Shown: one piece after another, positions 24,101-37,200 of the stretch | Numbering within the stretch: the stretch's first letter is position 1 | Layout: each line of letters starts with the position of its first letter | Assembly: GCF_051014685.1 (NCBI RefSeq) | Contig: NW_027478596.1 | Span: 841,670 to 905,669, forward strand | Length of the DNA: 64,000 bases | Direction: 5' to 3' | From: Ptiloglossa arizonensis | Lineage: Eukaryota; Arthropoda; Insecta; Hymenoptera; Colletidae | Notes under the pieces: generated by a model | Databases searched by the model: none | Seen by the model: only the letters and a program-made list of their open reading frames with translations | What the model was told of the DNA's origin: nothing | Translations under genes and position numbers: made by a program

Positions 24101-25450
24101 AACCAATAACTACAAATGCGTAGGGGAAAAATACACATGCCATTGTAATCGGGCGAGATTCTACTTTCACATGCAACAACAATTTCTCGAGTTCGTCAAT
24201 GCGTTCGCGAGATATGGGAGTTTGAAGTTAAGGAATGGTTGAGAAACCATCACAATTTTCGCAAGTCTGATACTCGAAACTAATAAATACTATGGCCTAG
24301 GGCAAAAATACACATACCGTTGTAATCCGGCGAGTTTCTGCTTTCAGATGCAATAGGAAATTCTCGAGGTCGTCGATCCGATCGCGAGATATGGAAGTTT
24401 GAAGTTAAGGAGTGCTTGTGAAACCATCAAAATTTTCGCTGGTCTGATACTCGAAACCAACAACTGGAATGGCTTAGGGGAAAAGTACACACACCGTCGT
24501 AATCGGGCGAGTTTCTGCTTTCAGATGCAACAGGAATTTCTCGAGTTCGTTAATCCGTTCGCGAGATATGGGAGTTTGAATTTAAGGAACGGTTGAGAAA
24601 CCATCAAAATTTTCGCAAGTCTGATACTTGAAACTAATAACTACTATGGCCTAGGGCAAAAATACACATACCGTTGTAATCGGGCGAGTTTCTGCTTTCA
24701 GATGCAACAGGAATTTCTCGAGTTCGTCAATCCGTTCGCGGGATATGGGAGTTTGAAGTTAAGGAATGGTTGAGAAACCATCAAAATTTTCGCAAGTCTG
24801 ATACTCGAAACCAATAACTACAAATGCCTAGGGGAAAAATACATATTACATTTGATCGGGCGAGATTCTACTTTCACATGCAACAGGAATTTCTCGAGTT
24901 CGTCAGTCCGTTCGCGAGATATGGGAGTTTGAATTTAAGGAGTGGTTGAGAAGCCATCAAAATTTTCGCAAGTCTGATACTCGAATCCAATAACTACTAT
25001 GGCCTAGGGCAAAAATACACACACCGTTGTAATCGGGCGAGTTTCTGCTTTCAGATGCAATAGGAAATTCTCGTGTTCGTCAATCCGTTCGCGACATATG
25101 GAAGTGTGAAAAAAAGGAATGGTTGAGAAACCATCAAAATTTTCGCAAGTCTGATACTCGAAACCAATAACTACAAAGGCCTAGGGTGAAAACACACACA
25201 CCGTTGTAATCGGGCGAGTTTCTACTTTCAGATGCAACAGGAATTTCTCGAGTTCGTTAATCCGTTCGCGAGATACGGGAGTTTGAATTTAAGGAACGGT
25301 TGAGAAACCATCAAAATTTTCGCAAGTCTGATACTTGAAACTAATAACTACAAAGGCCTAGGGTGAAAACACACACACCGTTGTAATCGGGCGAGTTTCT
25401 ACTTTCACATGCAACAGGAATTTCTCGAGTTCGTCAATCCGTTCGCGGGA
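21190..25450 (+). repeat. 24-monomer HOR block, copy B (one monomer lost)
   Basis: This is a tandem copy of 16,780-21,190. It carries the same ordered markers: GTTCGTGAGT at 21,359, AATTTTCGGT at 22,130, GGAACTTCTGGAG near 22,410, and ACATATTACATTTGATCGG near 21,301. It lacks the GATTCTCCAAACC monomer present in copy A near 18,255 and in the next copy near 26,920. The following block starts with GTTCGTGAGT at 25,605. Confidence 0.85.
22560..22600 (+). other. Precise one-monomer deletion junction
   Basis: Upstream this copy follows 18,130 at an offset of 4,422 bp. Downstream it follows 18,359 at 4,245 bp. The difference is exactly 177. The hybrid monomer reads GAGTTTCTACTTTCACATGC, then GTTCGTCTATCCG. 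Copy A has a TTTCAGATGC monomer, then the GATTCTCCAAACC monomer, before the GTCTATCCG one. The crossover lies within about 20 bases of equivalent sequence. Confidence 0.85.
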
Positions 25451-28400
25451 TATGGGAGTTTGAAGTTAAGGAATGGTTGAGAAACCATCAAAATTTTCGC
25501 AAGTCTGATACTCGAAACCAATAACTACAAATGCCTAGGGGAAAAATACATATTACATTTGATCGGGCGAGATTCTACTTTCACATGCAACAGGAATTTC
25601 TCGAGTTCGTGAGTCCGTTCGCGAGATATGGAAGTTTGAAGTTAAGGCATGCTTGAGAAACCATCAAAATTTTCGCTGGTCTGATACTGGAAATCAACAA
25701 CTGGAATGGCCTAGGGGAAAAGTACACACACCGTTGTAATCGGGCGAGTTTCTGCTTTCAGATGCAAAAGGAAATTCTCGAGTTCGTCAATCCGATCGCG
25801 AGATATGGAAGTTTGAAGTTAAGGAATGCTTGAGAAACCATCAAAATTTTCGCTGGTCTGATACTCGAAACCAAAAACTGGAATGGCCTAGGGGAAAAGT
25901 ACACTTACTGTCGTAACCGGGCGAGTTTCTGCTTTCAGATGAAATAGGAGTTTCTCGAGTTCGTCAATCCGTTCGCGAGATATGGAGTTTGAAGTTTAAG
26001 GAATGGTTGCGAAACCATCAAAATTTTCGCTGGTTTGATACTCAAAAACCAATAACTGGAATTGCCTGGGGAAAAGTACACACACCATTGTATTCGGGCG
26101 AGTTTCTACTTTCAGATGCAACAGGAATTTCTCGAGTTCGTCATCCGTTACGCGAGATATGGGAGTTTCAAGTTAAGTAATTCTTGAGAAACCATCAAAA
26201 TTTTCGCAAGTCTGATACTCGAAACCAATAACTACTATGGCCTAGGGCAAAAATGCACACACCGTTGTAATCGGCGAGTTTCTGCTTTCTCAGATGCAAC
26301 AGGAATTTCTCGAGTTCGTCAATCCGTTCGAGAGATATGGGAGTTTGAAGTTAAGGAATGGTTGAGAAACCATCAAAAATTTTCGGTTGTCTGATACTCG
26401 AAACCAATAACTACAATGGCCTAGGGGAAAAATACACATACCGTTGTAATCGGCGAGTTTCTACTTTCAGATGCAACAGGAATTTCTCGAGTTCGTCAAT
26501 CCGTTCGCGAGATATGGAATTGTGAAGTTAAGGAATGGTTGAAACCATCAAAATTTCGCAGTCTGATACTCGAAAACCAATAACTGCAAAGGCCTAGCGG
26601 GAAAACACACATATCTTTGTAATCGGCGAGTTTCTACTTTCAGATGCAACAGGGAACTTCTGGAGTTCGTCCATCCGTTCGCGAGAAATGGGAGTTTGAA
26701 GTTAAGGAATGGTTGAGAAACCATCAAAATTTTCGCAAGTCCTGATACTCGAATCCCATAACCTGCATTGGCCAAGGGGAAAAATACACATACCGTTGTA
26801 ATCGGGCGAGTTTCTACTTCAGATGCAACAGGAATTTCTCGAGGTCCTCAATCCGTTCGCGAGATATGGAAGTTTGAAGTTAAGGAATGGTTGAGAAACC
26901 ATCAAAATTTTCGCAAGTCTGATTCTCCAAACCAATAACTACAAATGCCTAGGGGAAAAATACACATACCATTGTAATCGGGCTGAGATTCTACTTTCAC
27001 ATGCAACAGGAATTTCTCGAGTTCGTCTATCCGTTCGCGAGATATGGGAGTTTGAAGTTAAGGAACGGTTGAGAAACCATCAAAATTTTCGCGGATCTGA
27101 TACTCGAAACAAATAACTGGAATGGCCTATGGGAAAAGTACACACACCATTGTAATCGGGCGAGTTTCCACTTCCAGATACAACAGGAATTTCTGGAGTT
27201 CCTCAATCCGTTCGCGAGATATGGGAGTTTGAAGTTAAGGAATGGTTGAGAAATCATCAAAATTTTCGCAGTCTGATACCTCGAATCCAATAACAACTAT
27301 GGCCTAGGCAAAAATACACATACCGTTGTAATCGGGCGAGTTTCTGCTTTCAGATGCAAAAGGAAATTCTCGAGTTCGTCATTCCGTTCGCGAGATATGG
27401 AGTTTGAAGTTAAGGAATGGTTGAGAAACCATCAAAATTTTCGCAATTCTTATACTCGAAACCAATAACTACAAAGGCATAGGGGAAAAACGCACATACC
27501 TTTGTAATCGGGCGAGTCTCCACTTTCAGATGCAACAGGAATTTCTCGAGTTCGTCATTCCGTTCGCGAGATATGGGAGTTTGAACTTAAGGGATGGTTG
27601 AGAAAACCATCAAAATTTTCGCTGGTCTGATACTCGAAACCAATAACTGGAATGGCCTAGGGGAAAATTACACACACCATTGTAATCGGGCGAGTTTCCA
27701 CTTCCAGATACAACAGGAATTTCTGGAGTTCCCTCAATCCGTTCGCGAGATATGGGAGTTTGAAGTTAAGGAATGGTTGAGAAATCATCAAATTTTCGCA
27801 AGTCTGATACTCGAATCCTATAACTACTGTGGCTTAGGGCAAAAATACACATACCATTGTAATCGGGCGAGATTCTACTTTCACCATGCAACAGGAAATT
27901 TCTCGAGTTCGTCAATCCGTTCGCGAGATATGGGAGTTTGAAGTGAAGAACGGTTGAGAAACCATCAAAATTTTCGCGGATCTGATACTCGAAACAAATA
28001 ACTGGAATGGCCTAGGGGAAAAGACACACACCATTGTAATCGGGCGAGTTTCTACTTTCAGATGCAACAGGTATTTCTCGAGTTCCGTCAATCCGTTCGC
28101 GAGATATGGGCTTTTGAAGTTAAGGAATGGTTGTGAAACCATCACAATTTCGCAAGTCTGAGACTCGAAACTAATAACTACTATGGCCTAGGGGCAAAAA
28201 TACACATACCGTTGTAATCGGGCGAGTTTCTGCTTTCAGATGCAAAAGGAAATTCTCGAGTTCGTCAATCCGATCGCGAGATATGGAAGTTTGAAGTTAA
28301 GGAATGCTTGAGAAACCATCAAAATTTTCGCTGGTCCTGATAACTCGAAACCAACAACTGGAATGGCCTAGGGGAAAAGATACACTCACCCGTCGTAACC

Positions 28401-31400
28401 GGGCGAGTTTCTGCTTTCAGATGCAACAGGAATTTCTCGAGTTCGTTAATCCGTTCGCGAGATATGGAGTTGTGAAGTTAAGGAATGTTGAGAAACAATC
28501 AAAATTTCGCAAGTCTGATACTCGAAACCAATAACTTACAAATGCGTAGGGGAAAAATACACATGCCATTGTAATCGGGCGAGATTCTACTTTCACATGC
28601 AACAGCAATTTCTCGAGTTCGTCAATGCGTTCGCGAGATATGGGAGTTTGAAGTTAAGGGAATGGTTGAGAAACCATCACAATTTTCGCAAGTCTGATAC
28701 TCGAAACTAATAAATACTATGGCCTAGGGGCAAAAATACACATACCGTTGTAATCCGGCGAGTTTCTGCTTCAGATGCAATAGGAAATTCTCGAGGTCGT
28801 CGATCCGATCGCGAGATATGGAAGTTTGAAGTTAGGAGTGCTTGTGAAACCATCAAAATTTTCGCTGGTCTGATACTCGAAACCAACAACTGGAATGGCC
28901 TAGGGGAAAAGTACACACACCGTCGTAATCGGGCGAGTTTCTGCTTCAGATGCAACAGGAATTTCTCGAGTTCGTTAATCCGTTCGCGAGATATGGAGTT
29001 TGAATTTAAGGAACGGTTGAGAAACCATCAAAATTTTTCGCAAGTCTGATACTTGAAACTAATAACTACTATGGCCTAGGGCAAAAATACACATACCGTT
29101 GTAATCGGGCGAGTTTCTGCTTTCAGATGCAACAGGAATTTCTCGAGTTCGTCAATCCGTTCGCGGGATATGGGAGTTTGAAGTTAAGGAATGGTTGAGA
29201 AACCATCAAAATTTTCGCAAGTCTGATACTCGAAACCAATAACTACAAATGCCTAGGGGAAAAATACATATTACATTTGATCGGGCGAGATTCTACTTTC
29301 ACATGCAATTCTACTTTCACATGCAACAGGAATTTCTCGAGTTCGTCAGTCCGTTCGCGAGATATGGAAGTTTGAAGTTAAGGCATGCTTGAGAAACCAT
29401 CAAAATTTTCGCTGGTCTGATACTCGAAACCAAAAACTGGAATGGCCTAGGGAAAAGTACACTTACCGTCGTAACCGGGCGAGTTTCTGCTTTCAGATGA
29501 AATAGGAGTTTCTCGAGTTCGTCAATCCGTTCGCGAGGAAATGGGAGTTTGAAGTTAAGGAATGGTTGCGAAACCATCAAAATTTTCGCTGGTTTGATAC
29601 TCAAAACCAATAACTGGAATGGCCTGGGGGAAAAGTACACACACCATTGTATTCGGGCGAGTTTCTACTTTCAGATGCAACAGGAATTTCTCGAGTTCGT
29701 CAATCCGTTCGCGAGATATGGGAGTTCAAGTTAAGTAATTCTTGAGAAACCATCAAATTTTCGCAAGTCTGATACTCGAAACCAATAACTACTATGGCCT
29801 AGGGCAAAAATGCACACACCGTTGTAATCGGGCGAGTTTCTGCTTTCAGATGCAACAGGAATTTCTCGAGTTCGTCAATCCGTTCGAGAGATATGGGAGT
29901 TTGAAATTAAGGAATGTTGAGAAACCATCAAATTTCGCTGGTCTGATACTCGAAACCAATAACTACAAAGGCATAGGGAAAAAGTACACATATCTTTGTA
30001 ATCAGGCGAGTTTCTACTTTCAGATACAACTGGAATTTCTCGAGTTCGTCAATCCGTTCGCGAGATATGGAGTTTGAAGTTAAGGAATGGTTGAGAAACC
30101 ATCACAATTATCGCAAGTCTGATACTCGAAACCAATAACTAACATGGCCTAGGGCAAAAATACACACACCGATGTAATCGGGCGAGTTTCTGCTTTCAGA
30201 TGCAATAGGAAATTCTCGTGTTCGTCAATCCGTTCGCGAGATATGGAAGTGTGAAATTAAGGATGGTAGAGAAACCATCAAAATTTTCGCTGGTCTGATA
30301 CTCGAACCAACAACTGGAATGGCCTAGGGAAAAGTACACACACCGATGTAATCGGGCGAGTTTCTGCTTTCAGATGCAATCGGGAAATTCTCGTGTTCGT
30401 CAATCCGTTCGCGAGATATGGAAGTGTGAAAAAAAAGGAATGGTTGAGAAACCATCAAAATTTTCGCAAGTCTGATACTCGAAACCAATAACTACAAAGG
30501 CCTAGGGGAAAATACACATATCTTTGTAATCGGGCGAGTTTCTGCTTTCAGATGCAACAGGAATTTCTCGAGTTCGTTAATCCGTTCGCGAGATATGGGA
30601 GTTTGAATTTAAGGAACGGTTGAGAAACCATCAAAATTTTCGCAAGTCTGATACTTGAAACTAATAACTACTATGGCCTAGGGCAAAAAATACACATACC
30701 GTTGTAATCGGGCGAGTTTCTGCTTTCAGATACAACAGGAATTTCTCGGAGTTCGTCAATGCATTCGCGAGGTATGGGAGTTTGAAGTTAAGGAATGGTT
30801 AAGAAATCATCAAAATTTTCGCAAGTCTGATACTCGAATCCATAACTACTACGGCCTAGGGCAAAAATTCACATACCGTTGTAATCGGGCGAGTTTCAGC
30901 TTTCAGATGCAATAGGAAATTCTCGAGTTCGTCAATCCGTTCGCGAGATATGGAAGTGTGAAATTAAGGAATGGTAGAGAAACCATCAAAATTTTCGCTG
31001 GTCTGATACTCGAAACCAACAACTGGAATGGCCTAGGGGAAAAGTACACACACCGATGTAATCGGGCGAGTTTCTGCTTTCAGATGCAATCGAAATTCTC
31101 GAGTTCGTCAATCCGTTCGCGAGATATGGGAGTTTGAATTTAAGGAGTGGTTGAGAAGCCATCAAATTTTCGCAAGTCTGATACTCGAATCCAATAACTA
31201 CTATGGCCTAGGGCAAAAATACACACACCGTTGTAATCGGGCGAGTTTCTGCTTTCAGATGCAATAGGAAATTCTCGTGTTCGTCAATCCGTTCGCGAGA
31301 TATGGAAGTGTGAAAAAAAGGAATGGTTGAGAAACCATCAAAATTTTCGCAAGTCTGATACTCGAAACCAATAACTACAAAGGCCTAGGGGGAAAACACA

Positions 31401-32435
31401 CATATCTTTGTAATCGGGCGAGTTTCTACTTTCAGATGCAATAGGAAATTCTCGAGTTCGTCAATCCGTTCGCGAGATATGGGAGTCTGAAGTTAAGGAA
31501 TGGTTGAGAAACCATAAAAATTTTCACTGGTCTGACACTCGAAACCAATACTGGAATGGCCTAGGGAAAAAGTACACACACCATTGTATTCGGGTGAGTT
31601 TCTACCTTCAGATGCAACAGGAAATTCTCGAGTTCGTCAAACCGTCCGCGAAATATGGGAGTTTGAATTTAAGGAATGGTTGAGAAATCATCAAAATTTT
31701 CGCAAGTCTGATACTCGAATCCAATAACTGCTATGGCCTAGGGCAAAATACACACACCGTTGTAATCGGGCGAGTTTCTGCTTTCAGATGCAATAGGAAA
31801 TTTTCGTGTTCGTCAATCCGTTCGCGAGATATGGAAGTGTGAAAATAAGGAATGGTTGAGAAACCATCAAAATTGTCGCAAGTCTGATACTCGAAACCAA
31901 TAACTAGAAAGACCTAGGGGAAAAATACACATACCGTTGTAATCGGGCGACATTCTGCTTTCACAGCAACAGGAATTTCTCGAGTTCGTCAATCCGTTCG
32001 CGAGATATGAAAGTGTGAAGTTAAGGAATGGTTGAGAAACCATAAAAATTTTCACTGGTCTGATACTCGAAACCAATAACTGGAATGGCCTAGGGGAAAA
32101 GTACACACACCATGTAATCCGGCGAGTTTCTACTTTCAGATACACAGGTATTCTCGAGTTCGTCATTGCGTTCGCGAGATATGGGAGTTTGAAGTTAAGG
32201 AATGGTTGAGAAATCATCAAAATTTCGCAAGTCTGTTACTCGAATCCAATAACTACAATGGCCTGGGGCAAAAATACACAACCCGTTGTAATCGGGCGAG
32301 TTTCTACCTTCAGATGCAACACGAATTTCTCGAGTTCGTCTATCCGTTCGCGAGATATGAAAGTGTGAAGTTAAGGAATGGTTGAGAAACCATCAAAATT
32401 TTCGCTGGTCTGATACTCGAATCCATAACTACAAA
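25180..32435 (+). repeat. 41-monomer HOR block, copy 1 (about 7.25 kb)
   Basis: AGATACGGGA at 25,271 recurs at 32,529 (7,258 bp; 41 x 177 = 7,257). GTTCGTGAGT at 25,605 recurs at 32,860 (7,255), and AATTTTCGGT at 26,378 recurs at 33,629 (7,251). The CGAGAAACC-type markers at about 29,549 recur at 36,780 (7,231), the shortfall coming from local indels. Copy 1 and copy 2 share TTACTGTCG near 25,906 and 33,160, a change from the TTACCGTCG seen elsewhere. Its left part also parallels 21,190-25,450, so it is a composite block. Confidence 0.85.
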
Positions 32436-34240
32436 GGCCTAGGGGGAAAACACACACACCGTTGTAATCGGGCGAGTTTCTACTTTCAGATGCAACAGGA
32501 ATTTCTCGAGTTCGTTAATCCGTTCGCGAGATACGGGAGTTTGAATTTAAGGAACGGTTGAGAAACATCAAAATTTTCGCAAGTCTGATACTTGAAACTA
32601 ATAACTACAAAGGCCTAGGGTGAAACACACACACCGTTGTAATCGGGCGAGTTTCTACTTTCACATGCAACAGGAATTTCTCGAGTTCGTCCAATCCGTT
32701 CGCGGGATATGGGAGTTTGAAGTTAAGGAATGGTTGAGAAACCATCAAAATTTTCGCAAGTCTGATACTCGAAACCAATAACTACAAATGCCTAGGGGAA
32801 AATACATATTACATTTGATCGGGCGAGATTCTACTTTCACATGCAACAGAATTTCTCGAGTTCGTGAGTCCGTTCGCGAGATATGGAAGTTTGAAGTTAA
32901 GGCATGCTTGAGAAACCATCAAAATTTTCGCTGTCTGATACTGGAAATCAACAACTGGAATGGCCTAGGGGAAAAGTACACACACCGTTGTAATCGGGCG
33001 AGTTTCTGCTTTCAGATGCAAAAGGAAATTCTCGAGTTCGTCAATCGATCGCGAGATATTGGAAGTTTGAAGTTAAGGAATGCTTGAGAAACCATCAAAA
33101 TTTTCGCTGTCTGATACTCGAAACCAAAAACTGGAATGGCCTAGGGGAAAAGTACACTTACTGTCGTAACCGGGCGAGTTTCTGCTTTCAGATGAAATAG
33201 GAGTTTCTCGAGTTCGTCAATCCGTTCGCGAGATATGGAGTTTGAAGTTAAGGAATGGTTGCGAAACATCAAAATTTTCGCTGGTTTGATACTCAAAACC
33301 AATAACTGGAATGGCCTGGGGGAAAAGTACACACACCATTGTATTCGGGCGAGTTTCTACTTTCAGATGCAACAGGAATTTCTCGAGTTCGTCAATCCGT
33401 TCGCGAGATATGGGAGTTTCAAGTTAAGTAATTCTTGAGAAACCATCAAATTTTCGCAAGTCTGATACTCGAAACCAATAACTACTATGGCCTAGGGCAA
33501 AAATGCACACACCGTTGTAATCGTGGCGAGTTTCTGCTTTCAGATGCCAACAGGAATTTCTCGAGTTCGTCAATCCGTTCGAGAGATTATGGGAGTTTGA
33601 AGTTAAGGAATGGTTGAGAAACCATCAAAATTTTCGGTTGTCTGATACTCGAAACCAATAACTACAATGGCCTAGGGGAAAAATACACATACCGTTGTAA
33701 TCGGGCGAGTTTCTACTTTCAGATGCAACAGGAATTTCTCGAGTTCGTCAATCCGTTCGCGAGATATGGAATTGTGAAGTTAAGGAATGGTTGAGAAACC
33801 ATCAAAATTTTCGCAAGTCTGATACTCGAAACCAATAACTGCAAAGGCCTACGGGGAAAACACACATATCTTTGTAATCGGGCTAGTTTCTACTTTCAGA
33901 TGCAACAGGAACTTCTGGAGTTCGTCAATCCGTTCGCGAGAAATGGGAGTTTGAAGTTAAGGAATGGTTGAGAAACCATCAAAATTTTCGCAAGTCTGCT
34001 ACTCGAATCCAATAACTGCATTGGCAAGGGGAACAATACACATACCGTTGTAATCGGGCGAGTTTCTACTTTCAGATGCAACAGGAATTTCTCGAGTTCA
34101 TCAATCCGTTCGCGAGATATGGAAGTTTGAAGTTAAGGAATGGTTGAGAAACCATCAAAATTTTCGCAAGTCTGATTCTCCAAACCAATAACTACAAATG
34201 CCTAGGGGAAAAATACACATACCATTGTATCGGGCGAGAT
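25980..34240 (+). repeat. Internal indel-rich segment
   Basis: Single-base indels are frequent here and rare on both sides. Examples against clean homologues: GATACCTCGAATCC near 27,275, GAGAAAACCATC near 27,600, GTTCCCTCAATCC near 27,729, CACCATGCAACAGGAAATTT near 27,882, GGTCCTGATAACTCG near 28,333 and ATTGTATCGGGCG near 34,225. The segment crosses the copy 1/copy 2 junction near 32,435, so indel density follows position and not copy. That pattern suits a low-quality stretch of assembly better than divergence of one repeat copy. Confidence 0.85.
29291..29326 (+). repeat. 18-bp tandem microduplication
   Basis: TTCTACTTTCACATGCAA occurs twice in a row (29,291-29,308 and 29,309-29,326). The equivalent place in the second 41-mer copy (near 36,540) and in the 24/25-mer blocks (near 20,620) has it once. 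It falls inside the indel-rich segment, so it may be genuine slippage or a consensus artefact. Confidence 0.9.
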
Positions 34241-37200
34241 TCTACTTTCACATGCAACAGGAATTTCTCGAGTTCGTCTATCCGTTCGCGAGATATGGGA
34301 GTTTGAAGTTAAGGAACGGTTGAGAAACCATCAAAATTTTCGCGGATCTGATACTCGAAACAAATAACAGGAATGGCCTAGGGGAAAAGTACACACACCA
34401 TTGTAATCGGGCGAGTTTCCACTTCCAGATACAACAGGAATTTCTGGAGTTCCTCAATCCGTTCGCGAGATATGGGAGTTTGAAGTTAAGGAATGGTTGA
34501 GAAATCATCAAAATTTTCGCAAGTCTGATACTCGAATCCAATAACAACTATGGCCTAGGGCAAAAATACACATACCGTTGTAATCGGGCGAGTTTCTGCT
34601 TTCAGATGCAAAAGGAAATTCTCGAGTTCGTCATTCCGTTCGCGAGATATGGGAGTTTGAAGTTAAGGAATGGTTGAGAAACCATCAAAATTTTCGCAAT
34701 TCTTATACTCGAAACCAATAACTACAAAGGCATAGGGGAAAAACGCACATACCTTTGTAATCGGGCGAGTCTCCACTTTCAGATGCAACAGGAATTTCTC
34801 GAGTTCGTCATTCCGTTCGCGAGATATGGGAGTTTGAACTTAAGGGATGGTTGAGAAACCATCAAAATTTTCGCTGGTCTGATACTCGAAACCAATAACT
34901 GGAATGGCCTAGGGGAAAAGTACACAGACCATTGTAATCGGGCGAGTTTCCACTTCCAGATACAACAGGAATTTCTGGAGTTCCTCAATCCGTTCGCGAG
35001 ATATGGGAGTTTGAAGTTAAGGAATGGTTGAGAAATCATCAAAATTTTCGCAAGTCTGATACTCGAATCCTATAACTACTGTGGCTTAGGGCAAAAATAC
35101 ACATACCATTGTAATCGGGCGAGATTCTACTTTCACATGCAACAGGAATTTCTCGAGTTCGTCAATCCGTTCGCGAGATATGGGAGTTTGAAGTTAAGGA
35201 ACGGTTGAGAAACCATCAAAATTTTCGCGGATCTGATACTCGAAACAAATAACTGGAATGGCCTAGGGGAAAAGAACACACACCATTGTAATCGGGCGAG
35301 TTTCTACTTTCAGATGCAACAGGTATTTCTCGAGTTCGTCAATCCGTTCGCGAGATATGGGCTTTTGAAGTTAAGGAATGGTTGTGAAACCATCACAATT
35401 TTCGCAAGTCTGATACTCGAAACTAATAACTACTATGGCCTAGGGCAAAAATACACATACCGTTGTAATCGGGCGAGTTTCTGCTTTCAGATGCAAAAGG
35501 AAATTCTCGAGTTCGTCAATCCGATCGCGAGATATGGAAGTTTGAAGTTAAGGAATGCTTGAGAAACCATCAAAATTTTCGCTGGTCTGATACTCGAAAC
35601 CAACAACTGGAATGGCCTAGGGGAAAAGTACACTCACCGTCGTAACCGGGCGAGTTTCTGCTTTCAGATGCAACAGGAATTTCTCGAGTTCGTTAATCCG
35701 TTCGCGAGATATGGGAGTTTGAAGTTAAGGAATGGTTGAGAAACAATCAAAATTTTCGCAAGTCTGATACTCGAAACCAATAACTACAAATGCGTAGGGG
35801 AAAAATACACATGCCATTGTAATCGGGCGAGATTCTACTTTCACATGCAACAGCAATTTCTCGAGTTCGTCAATGCGTTCGCGAGATATGGGAGTTTGAA
35901 GTTAAGGAATGGTTGAGAAACCATCACAATTTTCGCAAGTCTGATACTCGAAACTAATAAATACTATGGCCTAGGGCAAAAATACACATACCGTTGTAAT
36001 CCGGCGAGTTTCTGCTTTCAGATGCAATAGGAAATTCTCGAGGTCGTCGATCCGATCGCGAGATATGGAAGTTTGAAGTTAAGGAGTGCTTGTGAAACCA
36101 TCAAAATTTTCGCTGGTCTGATACTCGAAACCAACAACTGGAATGGCCTAGGGGAAAAGTACACACACCGTCGTAATCGGGCGAGTTTCTGCTTTCAGAT
36201 GCAACAGGAATTTCTCGAGTTCGTTAATCCGTTCGCGAGATATGGGAGTTTGAATTTAAGGAACGGTTGAGAAACCATCAAAATTTTCGCAAGTCTGATA
36301 CTTGAAACTAATAACTACTATGGCCTAGGGCAAAAATACACATACCGTTGTAATCGGGCGAGTTTCTGCTTTCAGATGCAACAGGAATTTCTCGAGTTCG
36401 TCAATCCGTTCGCGGGATATGGGAGTTTGAAGTTAAGGAATGGTTGAGAAACCATCAAAATTTTCGCAAGTCTGATACTCGAAACCAATAACTACAAATG
36501 CCTAGGGGAAAAATACATATTACATTTGATCGGGCGAGATTCTACTTTCACATGCAACAGGAATTTCTCGAGTTCGTCAGTCCGTTCGCGAGATATGGAA
36601 GTTTGAAGTTAAGGCATGCTTGAGAAACCATCAAAATTTTCGCTGGTCTGATACTCGAAACCAAAAACTGGAATGGCCTAGGGGAAAAGTACACTTACCG
36701 TCGTAACCGGGCGAGTTTCTGCTTTCAGATGAAATAGGAGTTTCTCGAGTTCGTCAATCCGTTCGCGAGATATGGGAGTTTGAAGTTAAGGAATGGTTGC
36801 GAAACCATCAAAATTTTCGCTGGTTTGATACTCAAAACCAATAACTGGAATGGCCTGGGGGAAAAGTACACACACCATTGTATTCGGGCGAGTTTCTACT
36901 TTCAGATGCAACAGGAATTTCTCGAGTTCGTCAATCCGTTCGCGAGATATGGGAGTTTCAAGTTAAGTAATTCTTGAGAAACCATCAAAATTTTCGCAAG
37001 TCTGATACTCGAAACCAATAACTACTATGGCCTAGGGCAAAAATGCACACACCGTTGTAATCGGGCGAGTCTCTGCTTTCAGATGCAACAGGAATTTCTC
37101 GAGTTCGTCAATCCGTTCGAGAGATATGGGAGTTTGAAATTAAGGAATGGTTGAGAAACCATCAAAATTTTCGCTGGTCTGATACTCGAAACCAATAACT

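Noticed and set aside
31867..32220. Longest open reading frame in the window (117 codons, minus strand) and dozens of similar 60-115 codon frames on both strands
   Set aside because: All are satellite monomers read in phase. They share one 59-residue pattern per strand, begin at arbitrary ATGs inside the unit, and end when a neighbouring monomer has a stop or indel. There is no conserved gene structure, so none is listed as a CDS.
5791..36620. AAGGCATGCTTGAG (SphI site) monomers as a possible regulatory element
   Set aside because: They recur at intervals set by the HOR blocks (near 5.83, 9.72, 16.98, 21.40, 25.65, 29.38, 32.90 and 36.62 kb), so they are block markers inherited by duplication.
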